NCBI RefSeq assembly: GCF_019429625.1
Contig: NZ_JAHXRW010000007.1
Location: 62,001 to 126,000 of the forward strand
Reading direction: 5' to 3'
Source: Celeribacter sp. PS-C1
GTDB lineage: Bacteria; Pseudomonadota; Alphaproteobacteria; Rhodobacterales; Rhodobacteraceae
DNA length: 64,000 bases
Under the pieces are notes generated by a model. It saw nothing but the letters and a program-made list of their open reading frames with translations. It was not told the DNA's origin and ran no database searches. Of the stretch, positions 28,750-37,260 are shown piece by piece. Made by a program: the position numbers and the translations under genes. Numbering within the stretch: position 1 is the stretch's first letter; every line of letters begins with the position of its first letter.

Positions 28750-29142
28750 ATGCTCAAGAATTACAAAGACCTGCTCGCCGCGGCCCATGAGGTGATCGAG
28801 ACGATCCCGACCGAGGCCGCGATCAAGCTCATGAAGGATGAGGGCGTGCAGTTCGTGGACCTCCGTGACCGGCGGGAGTTGGAGCGCGAGGGACGTATCC
28901 CCGGCGCGTTTCATTGTCCGCGCGGGATGTTGGAATTCTGGATCGACCCGGAAAGCCCCTATTACAAGCCCACGTTTGGCGAGAACAAAAAGTTCGTCTT
29001 TTACTGCGCCTCGGCGTGGCGCTCGGCTTTGGCGACGAAAACCTGTATCGAAATGGGATTCACCAATGTGGCGCATGTCGCCGGCGGGTTTACGGCATGG
29101 AAAATGCACGGCGGGCCTGTCGAAGCGGTGGAGAAGCACTAA
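28750..29142 (+). CDS. Rhodanese-like sulfurtransferase
   Basis: A 130-aa single rhodanese domain. It has FVDLRDRRELEREGRIPGA and the active-site loop beginning at Cys86 (CASAWRSA). The wide loop and the CH2A-like end AHVAGGFTAWK fit a functional sulfur carrier. No signal peptide is present, so it is cytoplasmic. GGGAGG precedes the ATG at 28750. It probably forms an operon with the DCC thiol protein gene 9 bp downstream. Confidence 0.93.
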   Translation: MLKNYKDLLAAAHEVIETIPTEAAIKLMKDEGVQFVDLRDRRELEREGRIPGAFHCPRGMLEFWIDPESPYYKPTFGENKKFVFYCASAWRSALATKTCIEMGFTNVAHVAGGFTAWKMHGGPVEAVEKH

Positions 29143-29151
29143 CTTCTCCCT

Positions 29152-29559
29152 ATGAGCAACGCACAGACAGAGCCGAAAACAAAAGTTCTCTACAACGCCC
29201 AATGCCCGGTCTGCTCCTTTGAAATCAACCATTACAAAGGCTACGCGGCGCGTTGTGCGCTGCCGATCCGGTTCGACGACCTTAACACGGAGGCAGACCG
29301 ATGGGGCTTGGCGCCGGATGTGGCGGCGCAGAGGTTGTATGTTGAAAAAGACGGGCAGCTTTTGTCAGGCGTGCCCGCGTTTCGGGTGCTTTGGGCCGAG
29401 ATGCCGCGTTATCGCTGGTTGGCGCAGGTGACGGGCTGGCCAGTGCTGCGGCCTCTGTCAGAGTTTGCCTATGACCGCGTGCTGGCCCCGCTCATATACG
29501 GGTGGCATACACGGCGGCAGGCCCGAACAAAGGCCCTCACTCAGAGCCGGTCCAAATAG
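29152..29559 (+). CDS. DCC-family thiol-disulfide protein (DUF393)
   Basis: A 135-aa protein with the defining N-terminal motif: VLYNAQCPVCSFE, Cys18 and Cys21, in place of the usual DGxCPxC. The family resembles thioredoxin-fold oxidoreductases of unknown substrate. It is cotranscribed with the rhodanese gene, so both may handle sulfur or thiols. Its last 19 bp overlap the convergent IMPACT-family gene. Confidence 0.88.
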   Translation: MSNAQTEPKTKVLYNAQCPVCSFEINHYKGYAARCALPIRFDDLNTEADRWGLAPDVAAQRLYVEKDGQLLSGVPAFRVLWAEMPRYRWLAQVTGWPVLRPLSEFAYDRVLAPLIYGWHTRRQARTKALTQSRSK

Positions 29560-29891
29560 TAGCGCACAGCGTCCTGCACATGACGAAAGCGGTCGCCGCC
29601 TAGGTGCTTGCCACCATACCACCGCGTCACCACGACGATCTGGCCGGTGACGCCCTCACGTTCAAGCATCCGCAGGATCACCATCCCCGCGCCGCTTTCG
29701 CCATCGTCGTTCTTCAAAGGCATGCCATCGGGAAGCAAAACACCCCAAGTGTTGTGGGTCGCTTTAGCGAATTTCTTTTTGCGACACAGCTCTTTGAGAA
29801 AGGCCTTGGCCTCTTCCTCGGATGCGCAGGGGCCGCCGGAGACCGCATATTTCGAGCCGCGGTCGGATATGATGCCGTCATAAATCTGCAT
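29541..29891 (-). CDS. IMPACT/YigZ family protein, N-terminal domain only
   Basis: A 116-aa protein with the UPF0029 N-terminal domain: SKYAVSGGPCASEEEA, ATHNTWGV, NDDGESGAG and VVVTRWYGGKHLGG. E. coli YigZ is about 205 aa with a second domain, which is absent here. These proteins bind nucleic acid or the ribosome; the human IMPACT protein regulates translation. It follows the diacylglycerol kinase gene by 15 bp on the same strand. Confidence 0.9.
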   Translation of the reverse strand: MQIYDGIISDRGSKYAVSGGPCASEEEAKAFLKELCRKKKFAKATHNTWGVLLPDGMPLKNDDGESGAGMVILRMLEREGVTGQIVVVTRWYGGKHLGGDRFRHVQDAVRYYLDRL

Positions 29892-29906
29892 GACGCGCTT
29901 ATAGGC

Positions 29907-30269
29907 TCAGCCGATCAGAACCGCCAGCCATGCCACACCCGCCGCAATCGCCGTCACTGTGACAGCGGCCGAGCCCGCGTCCTTGGCGGATTTGGCCAGA
30001 GGATGTTCACGCTCAGAGATGTAATCGACCGCATCCTCGATGGCGGTGTTGAACAGCTCGGCAGCGAGGATCAAAAGGCCCAGCGCGATCACAAGAGCGC
30101 GCTCCAAAGCACTCAAATCAAGGACAAACGCCAAACAGGCAGCGATGAGATTGGCCCAAACCCAAGTGCGGAAGGAATGCTCGGAACGCCACGCATAGCA
30201 GAGGCCAGCCGCGCTCCAAACCATGCGCCGCTTCAGCCGTTTCGCGGTATAAATCGCTTTGTCTCTCAT
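29907..30269 (-). CDS. dgkA: Diacylglycerol kinase (DgkA)
   Basis: A 120-aa three-helix membrane kinase. The catalytic signature AAELFNTAIEDAVDY and KDAGSAAV are both present, with a basic N-terminus (TAKRLKRRMVW). It phosphorylates diacylglycerol to phosphatidate to recycle lipid after membrane-derived glucan or lipid synthesis. GGAGGAG precedes the ATG. It probably forms an operon with the IMPACT-family gene downstream. Confidence 0.95.
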   Translation of the reverse strand: MRDKAIYTAKRLKRRMVWSAAGLCYAWRSEHSFRTWVWANLIAACLAFVLDLSALERALVIALGLLILAAELFNTAIEDAVDYISEREHPLAKSAKDAGSAAVTVTAIAAGVAWLAVLIG

Positions 30270-30374
30270 TTGTCTCCTCCCAGTCCGAGAATGGGCGAGG
30301 AAAATGCCGCTGGCAAGCGACGGAAGCGATGCGCGCGCACGTAAAAGAGCACAGAGACAAGAAAGGCTTTTACC

Positions 30375-30914
30375 ATGTCCACGTTACGCAAATTCGCCAC
30401 GCCGCTCACCATTGCCACATTCACCATTGTCGGCGTCACGGGCGTGCTTTGGTATTTTCATTTCATCACCTCCGCCGGGCGCTGGATGCATGAGATCATC
30501 GGGCTGGCGATGATGGTCGTGATTGTGTTGCACGTCGTGTTGAACTGGCGCGCGTTCAAGACCTATTTCAAACGCCCGCTGGCCATCGGGATCATCGCGT
30601 TGGGCGTCGTGCTGACGGTTGGCGCCTATCTGGTGCCGGATCAGACACAGGCCCGCGGTGGCCCGCCGCAATTCGCAGCATTCGCTAAATTCGCAGATGA
30701 GAACCTGACCACCTTGGGCCCGATCTTTGACACGTCGGGCGAGGTTTTGGTGACCCGGCTGCAAGACGCAGGCTATAGCGGCGCCTCGACAGAGAGCACC
30801 ATCGCCGGTCTGGCGGGCGACAATGTGCGGGCACAGATGCAGGCATTTTCTGTGCTGGCCTCTGACGGAGCCTCTCTAGGCGGTCAGGGTCAGGGCGCTG
30901 CCGCACGCAACTAA
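30375..30914 (+). CDS. DUF4405 domain membrane protein
   Basis: A 179-aa protein. Three hydrophobic helices (about residues 9-32, 38-58 and 70-88) carry FHFITSAGRWMHEIIGLAM and VLHVVLNWRAF; the three His residues resemble haem-binding cytochrome b domains, which is the DUF4405 pattern. The C-terminal 90 residues are periplasmic and rich in Gly and Ala, ending GGQGQGAAARN. The substrate is unknown. AGAAAGG precedes the ATG, and a terminator follows. Confidence 0.85.
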   Translation: MSTLRKFATPLTIATFTIVGVTGVLWYFHFITSAGRWMHEIIGLAMMVVIVLHVVLNWRAFKTYFKRPLAIGIIALGVVLTVGAYLVPDQTQARGGPPQFAAFAKFADENLTTLGPIFDTSGEVLVTRLQDAGYSGASTESTIAGLAGDNVRAQMQAFSVLASDGASLGGQGQGAAARN

Positions 30915-30921
30915 GACAGCA

Positions 30922-30950
30922 AAAAGGGGCCTCTCGCGGCCCCTTCTTTT
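30922..30950 (+). terminator. Intrinsic terminator of the DUF4405 gene
   Basis: AAGGGGCC (30924-30931) pairs with GGCCCCTT (30938-30945), followed by CTTTT. It may also serve the convergent DUF6455-type gene, which ends at 30969. Confidence 0.85.
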
Positions 30951-30968
30951 CTTCTGCGAGTGATAGAC

Positions 30969-31256
30969 TTACTCTGCCGCAAGCTGGTTCTGCACGGCAC
31001 GGACGTAGTTCAATTCCTGCGTATTCAGGCAATACTCCGGGGTCGCGTCTTGCGGTCCCTGATGCTCGAGCAGCCACAGGATACAGGCGTCATGCTGGGT
31101 GCATTGGCCACAGCGGGTTTCCATATTGGAAAGCTCCTGCGTCGAGATTTCACCGGATGCGGCGGCACGCACCACATCTGCGCCCAGCCGGTCAGCCATA
31201 CCATGCATGAGGCAGGCGGTTCCCGGTTTCAAGCGCGGAAGGATGTCTGTCGTCAT
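30969..31256 (-). CDS. DUF6455-type four-cysteine protein, copy A
   Basis: A 95-aa cytoplasmic protein. The C-terminal half carries Cys49-x2-Cys52-x5-Cys58-x17-Cys76 (CGQCTQHDAC, then YCLNT). The spacing matches that of the upstream neighbour, so the two are tandem paralogues. Four conserved Cys with this spacing suggest a metal or Fe-S site, which is inference. Copy A has an additional Cys15 and His18. GGAGGACGAT precedes the ATG at 31254-31256; an upstream start lacks a ribosome site. Confidence 0.85.
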   Translation of the reverse strand: MTTDILPRLKPGTACLMHGMADRLGADVVRAAASGEISTQELSNMETRCGQCTQHDACILWLLEHQGPQDATPEYCLNTQELNYVRAVQNQLAAE

Positions 31257-31284
31257 ATCGTCCTCCATTAAAGCTCGCCGAGGC

Positions 31285-31554
31285 TCATTCCGCCGCGAGG
31301 CGTTCAAGCTCAGCTTTGTTGCGGCAGTAGCGCGTGGCAGAAAGCGCTGGGGCACCCATCTCGGCCTGCGCATCGAGAAACTTGACGCACATATCGGGCG
31401 CCGTGCAGCTCAGGCAACGATAGACGCGGTCAGTGGCCTCAACCTCCGAGACCTCCACCCCACGCTGGGCACGTTCTTCCAGATCGACACCCAAAGCGCC
31501 CGCCATACGTTCCACAAGGCGCGCGTGGGTTTCAAATGTCCCGAACTTGGTCAT
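31285..31554 (-). CDS. DUF6455-type four-cysteine protein, copy B
   Basis: An 89-aa protein with Cys47-x2-Cys50-x5-Cys56-x20-Cys77 (CLSCTAPDMC, then RYCRNK), the same frame of cysteines as copy A 28 bp downstream. The N-terminal 45 residues are an acidic helical region. GGAGGCTGTC precedes the ATG. It is first in a two-gene operon. I recognise the arrangement as common in Rhodobacteraceae but know no function. Confidence 0.85.
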   Translation of the reverse strand: MTKFGTFETHARLVERMAGALGVDLEERAQRGVEVSEVEATDRVYRCLSCTAPDMCVKFLDAQAEMGAPALSATRYCRNKAELERLAAE

Positions 31555-31719
31555 GACAGCCTCCGATGATATGCGTTTTTACATCCCGCAAGAAAAAGAC
31601 CATGGAGGGGCATATGCCTCTTTGATCCTGATCAAACGCAGGACCTGAGGCGGGTTTCGGCGGCATTTGCACCGAAAACGCGAAAAATTAAGGCGTTGTT
31701 TACGGGATTTCCGAAATCC

Positions 31720-32724
31720 TTACGCCGCACGCCCGAAAAGAGCAGCCGCCCTGCCCCGAATCTCGGGACGCGCCAAAGGCACCGCGGCGGCCTCTCCGAA
31801 CAGGCGTAGCACTGGAAAAATACGGAACAGCTCGTCGCGTGTGGACTCTTCCAGCACGCCCACGGCCGTTGCCCCCGGAAAGAAGCTCTCAGAAATCAAA
31901 CCGCCGCTGTCCAAAAGCTCATGGCGATCAAACATCAGGTGCACATAGGTGACTTCGATTAAGTCACTTCGTTGGCGGATCGTCTCGCCGTTCACCAAAC
32001 ACCGCGCGGGGACCAAAGCCTCCTCAAGTGCCGCGTAAAGCTGGACAAGATACCCGGTGATAAGCACGCGGTGCTGCGGCGAGACCAAAACTGGGTGACG
32101 CGGCACATGACGGTCCAGCGCGCCGCGTAAAATTTCGATCGGCGCCAAATCCGGGGTACGCGTCAGGTCAATCTTCGAGGTGCCGACCCAGCGCACAGGT
32201 TGCAACCCGTGATCGGCGGTCCAAACCAGATCACCCACGGCAATGTCGTCGATAGGTCTCGCCCCAGCCGCCGTGCGCAAGACGGATCCGGCCGCGAAGC
32301 AAATCACCATCGCGTTCTCGACCTCTGAGACCTGCAGTTCGCCATCGTTGTTGCCGCTGCCGGGATCGGCGATCTCATCAGCCGAGGTATAGACCATCGT
32401 AGATCCATCCAACCCTGAGATGTCGAGGATATAGCCGTTCTGAAACAGAACATGTTCGTCGCCTGCGCCCATGTTCTGGTAATTGTTGTTATCGGGATTC
32501 AGCCCCTCCATGATCACATTGCCATCGGCATCGGTCAGCCGCCAAAACTGGCCATTGGTGAAGGTGTCCGACGGGTTTTGGTAGACCTCGAGGTAATAGA
32601 TATCGTCCGAAGTCCCGAGCGGAGTGATGCCAGAGACAGTCAGCTCCAGATTGGGCGGGTTGGTGCCATTTAGCGAGGCGGAACCATAAGTGCCGATCAT
32701 GTTACCAGTGATTTGGACCGCCAT
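31720..32724 (-). CDS. Hint-domain protein with beta-rich N-terminal domain
   Basis: A 334-aa protein. Residues 1-138 are a polar beta-rich region (many Gly, Asn, Asp, Thr) reminiscent of secreted calcium-binding or structural domains. The Hint domain starts at Cys142 (CFAAGSVLRTAAGARPID) and has DDIAVGDLVWTADHGLQPVRWVG and HPVLVSPQHRVLI. In this family Cys142 can attack its own preceding peptide bond. The start at 32722-32724 is preceded by AAGGG at a long distance; the C-terminal 50 residues after the domain are hydrophobic/basic. Confidence 0.88.
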   Translation of the reverse strand: MAVQITGNMIGTYGSASLNGTNPPNLELTVSGITPLGTSDDIYYLEVYQNPSDTFTNGQFWRLTDADGNVIMEGLNPDNNNYQNMGAGDEHVLFQNGYILDISGLDGSTMVYTSADEIADPGSGNNDGELQVSEVENAMVICFAAGSVLRTAAGARPIDDIAVGDLVWTADHGLQPVRWVGTSKIDLTRTPDLAPIEILRGALDRHVPRHPVLVSPQHRVLITGYLVQLYAALEEALVPARCLVNGETIRQRSDLIEVTYVHLMFDRHELLDSGGLISESFFPGATAVGVLEESTRDELFRIFPVLRLFGEAAAVPLARPEIRGRAAALFGRAA

Positions 32725-32876
32725 CTCGCACCATACCCTTTTGTCAAATTTCCCAAGCATGACGTAGGGTTAGCTTACATCGGACTCGGTTTTTTGAGGG
32801 GTACGGCACAATTCAGACGCAGGAAAGGCCACAGGGTGGCTCCTCACTCAATCGTGTGATCTGTCTGTGCAAATGT

Positions 32877-33578
32877 CTACAATTTCGCCATCGTGCGGCG
32901 CACGGTTTCGATCCGTTGGCCATTCGGCGGGTGAGACCCAAGGAACCTATCGCCGGGATCAGGAATGCGGGTGAAATAGGCGGCACCACGCAACGGGTCA
33001 TAGCCCGAGTAGTAGGAAATCACCGTGCCGAGTTTGTCCGCCTCCAGCTCATAATCTTTGGAATACCGCCGCGCGCCCACTGTGGCGCCGATATCCTGTG
33101 CGCTTGAGACGGCATTGGCGTCGCCCCCGATCGCGGCGATCAGGACGCCGCCCAAAAGCGCACCGGTCATCGCCGTTTGTTGGGTCCGCGCGATATGGCC
33201 AGAGATGTGATGCGCCGCCTCGTGCCCCATGATAAAGGCCAGTTCGTCATCGTTTTGTACATCTTTCAAGAGCGCCGAAGTGAAGGTCAAAACCGGACGC
33301 CCCGATTTGTCCTGCGATTGCCAGGCATTGGAAGGCGCGCGCGGATCCGTTTCGACGACGATCTTGAAATCGCAATTCGCCCCTTGGGTGCGCGTGCGGC
33401 ATTCCCGCTCGGCCACCGGCTCGACGCGGGCGACGATGCGGTTGAAATCGGCCACCGTCAGGCCCGGCCCCGTCGCCCGGCTCACGGGAGCAGCGGCGGG
33501 GGCACTCGGCACGGTTGTGGTTTCGACACAGCCCGCGAGGGTGAGTGCCATCAAAATGGAAAGGCCTGCACGATACAT
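32877..33578 (-). CDS. M48-family zinc metalloprotease, lipoprotein
   Basis: A 233-aa peptidase. A lipoprotein signal ends with LTLAGC (Cys17). The zinc site HEAAH is at residues 119-123 with the third ligand Glu in YELEADKLG. The family (YcaL/LoiP-like) degrades misassembled outer-membrane proteins, so a periplasmic quality-control role is likely. The ATG at 33576-33578 starts the signal peptide; longer in-frame starts would bury it. Confidence 0.92.
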   Translation of the reverse strand: MYRAGLSILMALTLAGCVETTTVPSAPAAAPVSRATGPGLTVADFNRIVARVEPVAERECRTRTQGANCDFKIVVETDPRAPSNAWQSQDKSGRPVLTFTSALLKDVQNDDELAFIMGHEAAHHISGHIARTQQTAMTGALLGGVLIAAIGGDANAVSSAQDIGATVGARRYSKDYELEADKLGTVISYYSGYDPLRGAAYFTRIPDPGDRFLGSHPPNGQRIETVRRTMAKL

Positions 33579-33706
33579 TACTCGGTCTCCGACACGCTTT
33601 TTCGCGAAAATAACCGCAAGCGTTACGGCTGACCAGTCACATCGCTGTGGCCTCCCTTTATGAGCGAAAAACCGGGGCATATCCCGCCCCGGCTCCCAGA
33701 GGTTCC

Positions 33707-35746
33707 TCAAAACCGCGTCGTCAAACCGATTTTAAACAGACGCCCGTTTTCGCGATAAGAGGTCTCATCAGCGGGCTGTTGATCAAACAGATTGTCGATG
33801 CCGAGGTTCAGAGTGGTCGCATCTGTCAGCTCATAGCCCAGCGCCACATCGACCAGAAAATACGGATCCTTGTTTTGCCCCGCAGGCACCGCGCGGGCCT
33901 CATCTGCGCTCAGCTCGTCTTCGGTCACATAGCCGATCTGTTTGCCGACATAGGTGATGTCGCCGGAAAGCGTCAGACGATCATTCGCCTGCCAGCTAGC
34001 CCCAGTGGTGACGTTCCATTTCGGTGTCGTGGCCATCGGGAAAGCATGATCGAGCTCTTCATATTTGAACTCGGATTTTGCCAGATAGGTAAACGAGCTG
34101 CTCCAGATCACATCTTCGGTCACATCCCAAGCGAATCCCCCCTCGATCCCCGCTGTTTTGCCGCTTTCGATATTGGTGCGCTCAAACACGTCATATCCGG
34201 TGTCCGGGTCGACTTCGCCGGTTTTGCGCGCGCCGATCATGTCGGAAATGTCGTTGTAAAACGCCGTCAGCTCCCAATTGACCACACCGCCCTGATAATT
34301 CAGCCCGATCTCGTAGTTATCAGAGGTTTCCGGTTCCAGATCCGGGTTGCCGTAGATGATGCAAGGCCCGGTGTAGGGTTTACAGCCATTGCCACGCGAC
34401 GACATTTTGTAGTTCGGGTTGAGCGAGCGCAGATCAGGCGCCACAAAGGCCTGCGCATAGCCGGCCTTGAGCATCAAGCCACCGCCGAAATCGTAATTGG
34501 CATAAAGCCGCGGCGTGATGTGTTCGCCGTACTCCTCATGGTGATCGTAGCGCAGCCCGCCGGTCAGGGTCAGGGCGTCGGTGACATCATAGCGCCCTTC
34601 GGCATAGAGCGCGCCGGTCACCACATCGCCTTCGATCACGGCACCATCGCGGTTCGTCGCCGGATCGCTCAGCTTGTCTTTCGCAATCGTGCCGCCCAGC
34701 GTATAGCCAAAGGCTTTGCCCGCGAGGAAGGTCTCCGCCGCATAGCGGGTCTCAAATGTGGTGGTTTGATAGGTGATCGGATCGCCCCAGGCCGGATCGA
34801 CCCAAGAGGCGTTGGACGAATCCTCGTAGCGCAGGTAGCTCGACAGGGTCCCCGCCCCGACCATCCACTCGTTGGTGATGGCATAGCCCTCGCGGTCGAT
34901 CTTGTTGGTGTCATGTGCGCCCTCGGAGGCGAGGTATTTCTCCTGCCCCGTGGTGGACTCAAACCCCCATTCAACCGCCCCGTTGGGCCGCCATGTGAAG
35001 CGCGCACCAAATTCGCGGGCGTTCGAGCCGTCGGAGCCATAGGTGGTCTGTTCCGCGCCGGTGTCATCGGTCCAGACAAAGCCCTCAGGGGCGTCACGCT
35101 CGGAAAGTTTACTCCAAAGTTCAACATCCACCGTCTCGCTCAAGGCACCGCTGACGTAGCCGGAAATTTGCCGGCTGTCCGCCGTGGTCGCCGACTCTCC
35201 AAAGCCGAAATCGGTGGTGATCGAACCGCCCCAGACGCCGCTCGGTTCTTTGGTGATGATATTCACCACCCCGCCCATGGCGTCCGAGCCATAGAGCGTG
35301 GACATCGGCCCGCGCACCACTTCGATCCGCTCGATCGCATCCAGAGGCACGGCGTTCAGATCACCCTGATAATGGCGCGCAAAGCTTTTGCCGGTGCTGA
35401 TGCGCTTGCCATCGACCAGCGTGAGCGTCCGGTTCGAGGAGATGCCGCGGAAGGAGACACTGGAAATCCCGTTATTGCCCCGTGTCAGGTTAAGCCCCGG
35501 CACACGCCGCAACAGATCGTTTAGATCGCGCGCGCCCTCCTGGGCGATTGTGTCCTGATCAATCACGGTGATCGAGGCAGGCGCATCCTGCACGGTGGTC
35601 TCAAGGCCAGAGGCGGTCGAGACGACGATCTCGTCGAGAATGATCAGGTCGTCCTGAGCCAGCGCCACACAAGGCAAAAAACTTAGGGCCGTGGTCATCA
35701 GGAAACCGCGCGACAGCGATGCGCGGCGGGGAGGAAGGGCGGACAT
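33707..35746 (-). CDS. TonB-dependent outer-membrane receptor (FepA/CirA-like)
   Basis: A 679-aa receptor. Signal peptide to about residue 30 (CVALA), then a TonB box DEIVVST at 38-44, a plug domain (DAPASITVIDQDTI, RTLTLVDGKR, IEVVRGPMSTLYGSDAMGGV) and a 22-strand barrel ending in aromatic RLFKIGLTTRF. A Cys pair near 450 (CKPYTGPC) lies in an outer loop, as in colicin I/enterobactin receptors. A siderophore or haem ligand is likely. No transport partners are adjacent. GGAGACGC precedes the ATG. Confidence 0.95.
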   Translation of the reverse strand: MSALPPRRASLSRGFLMTTALSFLPCVALAQDDLIILDEIVVSTASGLETTVQDAPASITVIDQDTIAQEGARDLNDLLRRVPGLNLTRGNNGISSVSFRGISSNRTLTLVDGKRISTGKSFARHYQGDLNAVPLDAIERIEVVRGPMSTLYGSDAMGGVVNIITKEPSGVWGGSITTDFGFGESATTADSRQISGYVSGALSETVDVELWSKLSERDAPEGFVWTDDTGAEQTTYGSDGSNAREFGARFTWRPNGAVEWGFESTTGQEKYLASEGAHDTNKIDREGYAITNEWMVGAGTLSSYLRYEDSSNASWVDPAWGDPITYQTTTFETRYAAETFLAGKAFGYTLGGTIAKDKLSDPATNRDGAVIEGDVVTGALYAEGRYDVTDALTLTGGLRYDHHEEYGEHITPRLYANYDFGGGLMLKAGYAQAFVAPDLRSLNPNYKMSSRGNGCKPYTGPCIIYGNPDLEPETSDNYEIGLNYQGGVVNWELTAFYNDISDMIGARKTGEVDPDTGYDVFERTNIESGKTAGIEGGFAWDVTEDVIWSSSFTYLAKSEFKYEELDHAFPMATTPKWNVTTGASWQANDRLTLSGDITYVGKQIGYVTEDELSADEARAVPAGQNKDPYFLVDVALGYELTDATTLNLGIDNLFDQQPADETSYRENGRLFKIGLTTRF

Positions 35747-36081
35747 GGTGCGTCTCCAAAAATGTTTCAAAGTGGATCACATCATCCGGGCGCCAGAAAG
35801 CTGGCCACGCATCACAGCGCGCCATGCGCGCAGGCGCGGCGCAGCAAACGACCAAGTGATCATGGGGTAAGACAGCCCAAGCGACGGAACCTGATCCCGG
35901 ATGTGGATAGCTCGCGTCAACTGGCTGCCTCTCAAAACACAAAATCCACAGGGAGATGCAAGAGGATTAACTTATTATTTTAGTCGGAATATAAATTCAT
36001 CCGATCAAGTTGCCTCAGGATCACAGCTCGTGACTACCGCAGCCTCTTGCTTTTGCTGTGCGGCGGGTGCAGCATCAAACC
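35747..36081. other. Intergenic region upstream of the TonB receptor
   Basis: 335 bp between the divergent receptor gene and the 79-aa gene. An A/T-rich stretch at about 35965-36000 (TTATTATTTTAGTC and AATATAAATTCAT) is the likely promoter/operator area, perhaps iron-controlled, but I cannot match it to a known box. No other gene is visible. Confidence 0.5.
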
Positions 36082-36321
36082 ATGTTTACAATCGAACACG
36101 ATTTTGACGCGACGGTCGTCACCATAGTGGATGAGGGCGAAGCCCCTCTTCTCGAGGATGTCATCATTTCGGCCTTTGCCGAATGCGTGACGGTCGAACA
36201 ATACGACCCGCGCACAGACAGCACACAGAAAATCACTCTGTCGTTGCAACAGCTCCACGATCTCGGCGCAGCGCTTGATCTCCCCGAGGGCGCCTACCGG
36301 CTGTCGCCTGTGGAGGAGTAA
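36082..36321 (+). CDS. Conserved hypothetical 79-aa protein
   Basis: A small acidic protein beginning MFTIEHDFDATVVTIVDEG and ending LPEGAYRLSPVEE. It has no signal peptide or Cys. The pattern of strands and one helix suggests a compact fold. I recall similar small proteins in Rhodobacteraceae but know no function. The ATG at 36082 is preferred to one eight codons upstream because the conserved sequence begins there. It converges closely on the DUF167 gene (3-bp gap). Confidence 0.75.
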   Translation: MFTIEHDFDATVVTIVDEGEAPLLEDVIISAFAECVTVEQYDPRTDSTQKITLSLQQLHDLGAALDLPEGAYRLSPVEE

Positions 36322-36324
36322 GGT

Positions 36325-36600
36325 TCAGTCGAGCCGAAACACCTTGTCCCGCGAAGTCTCTCCTCGAATGAGTGTCAGCGTCGATTTCGCCTGCCCCATC
36401 GCCTTGGCTAGGAGCTTGATCACGTCTTTCGTCGCCTTGCCGCCTTCGGGCACCGTAGTCACGTAGACCCGCACCAGCCTCCCTTCGGGCCCCTCTTCGA
36501 CCACCACCGCATTGCGCGAGGCCTTGGGCGTCACGCGCACCGACAGCATCCCGTCGATGACGGCGGCCTCAAGAGCTGCTTTCAATTCCACCTTATCCAT
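36325..36600 (-). CDS. DUF167 (YggU) family protein
   Basis: A 91-aa protein with the YggU pattern: LSVRVTPKASRNAVV, VRVYVTTVPEGGKATKDVIKLLAKA and STLTLIRGETSRDKVFRLD. The fold is small alpha/beta with unknown function. GGGAGGC directly precedes the ATG at 36598-36600, which settles the start; longer frames are out. It is divergent from the nitroreductase gene. Confidence 0.9.
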   Translation of the reverse strand: MDKVELKAALEAAVIDGMLSVRVTPKASRNAVVVEEGPEGRLVRVYVTTVPEGGKATKDVIKLLAKAMGQAKSTLTLIRGETSRDKVFRLD

Positions 36601-36681
36601 GCCTCCCTTTACCATCTGCGCGGTTGAAAACACCGACAAAAACGCCGACATGTTGCAGGAACCGCAGATGAAAGGCCTCTC

Positions 36682-37260
36682 ATGCCCGCTCCCAACCCCG
36701 CCGCGCTCGATTTTCTTTTGAACCGTCGGTCCCGTCCGGCCAAAACGCTCACAGCCCCCGTGCCGGATCGCGACACGCTCATGACGCTGTTGACCGCCGC
36801 CGCGCGCACGCCAGATCATGGCAAACTGGAGCCTTGGCGGTTCATCGTCTTGGAGAAAGCCGCGCTCACCCGGTTGGCGGACCGCATAGAGCCTTTGGCC
36901 GCAAAGCTCGGCATTGAGCCGGAGAAGGTTGAGAAGGCCAAGCGTCAATATGCCGACGCCGATCTCGCCGTGGCCGTGGTCTTTTCCCCGAAAGACAGCG
37001 AAAAAGTCCCGCACATCGAACAGCTTTACTCCACCGGAGCCGTGTGTCTGTCACTGTTGAACGCGGCACTGGCGGCAGGTTGGGGCGCAAATTGGTTGTC
37101 GGGATGGGCCTCGCATGACCGGTCGTTCTGCGAAGAGGGCTTGGGTCTGGCCGAGCATGAAAGCATCGCTGGATTTATCCATATCGGCACCGAAACCATC
37201 GCGCCGCCAGAACGTCCCCGCCCCGATCTCGACCAGATCATCGAATGGGTCTCCGCCTGA
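36682..37260 (+). CDS. Nitroreductase family protein (YdjA-like)
   Basis: A 192-aa flavoprotein. RRSRPAKTLTAPVPDRDTL at the start, AARTPDHGKLEPWRFIV and the GWGANWLSGW segment match the YdjA/TdsD subgroup, which binds FMN as a dimer and reduces nitro or quinone compounds with NAD(P)H. The physiological substrate is unknown. GAAAGG precedes the ATG. Its stop overlaps the next start by one base (TGATG), so translation is probably coupled. Confidence 0.92.
   Translation: MPAPNPAALDFLLNRRSRPAKTLTAPVPDRDTLMTLLTAAARTPDHGKLEPWRFIVLEKAALTRLADRIEPLAAKLGIEPEKVEKAKRQYADADLAVAVVFSPKDSEKVPHIEQLYSTGAVCLSLLNAALAAGWGANWLSGWASHDRSFCEEGLGLAEHESIAGFIHIGTETIAPPERPRPDLDQIIEWVSA

Noticed and set aside
33647-35524. 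A 625-codon frame antisense to the TonB receptor
   Set aside because: The same reason; the receptor on the minus strand has TonB box, plug and barrel.
35747-36081. Cobalamin riboswitch before the TonB receptor
   Set aside because: No sequence resembling the conserved B12-box core is present on the minus strand in this spacer.
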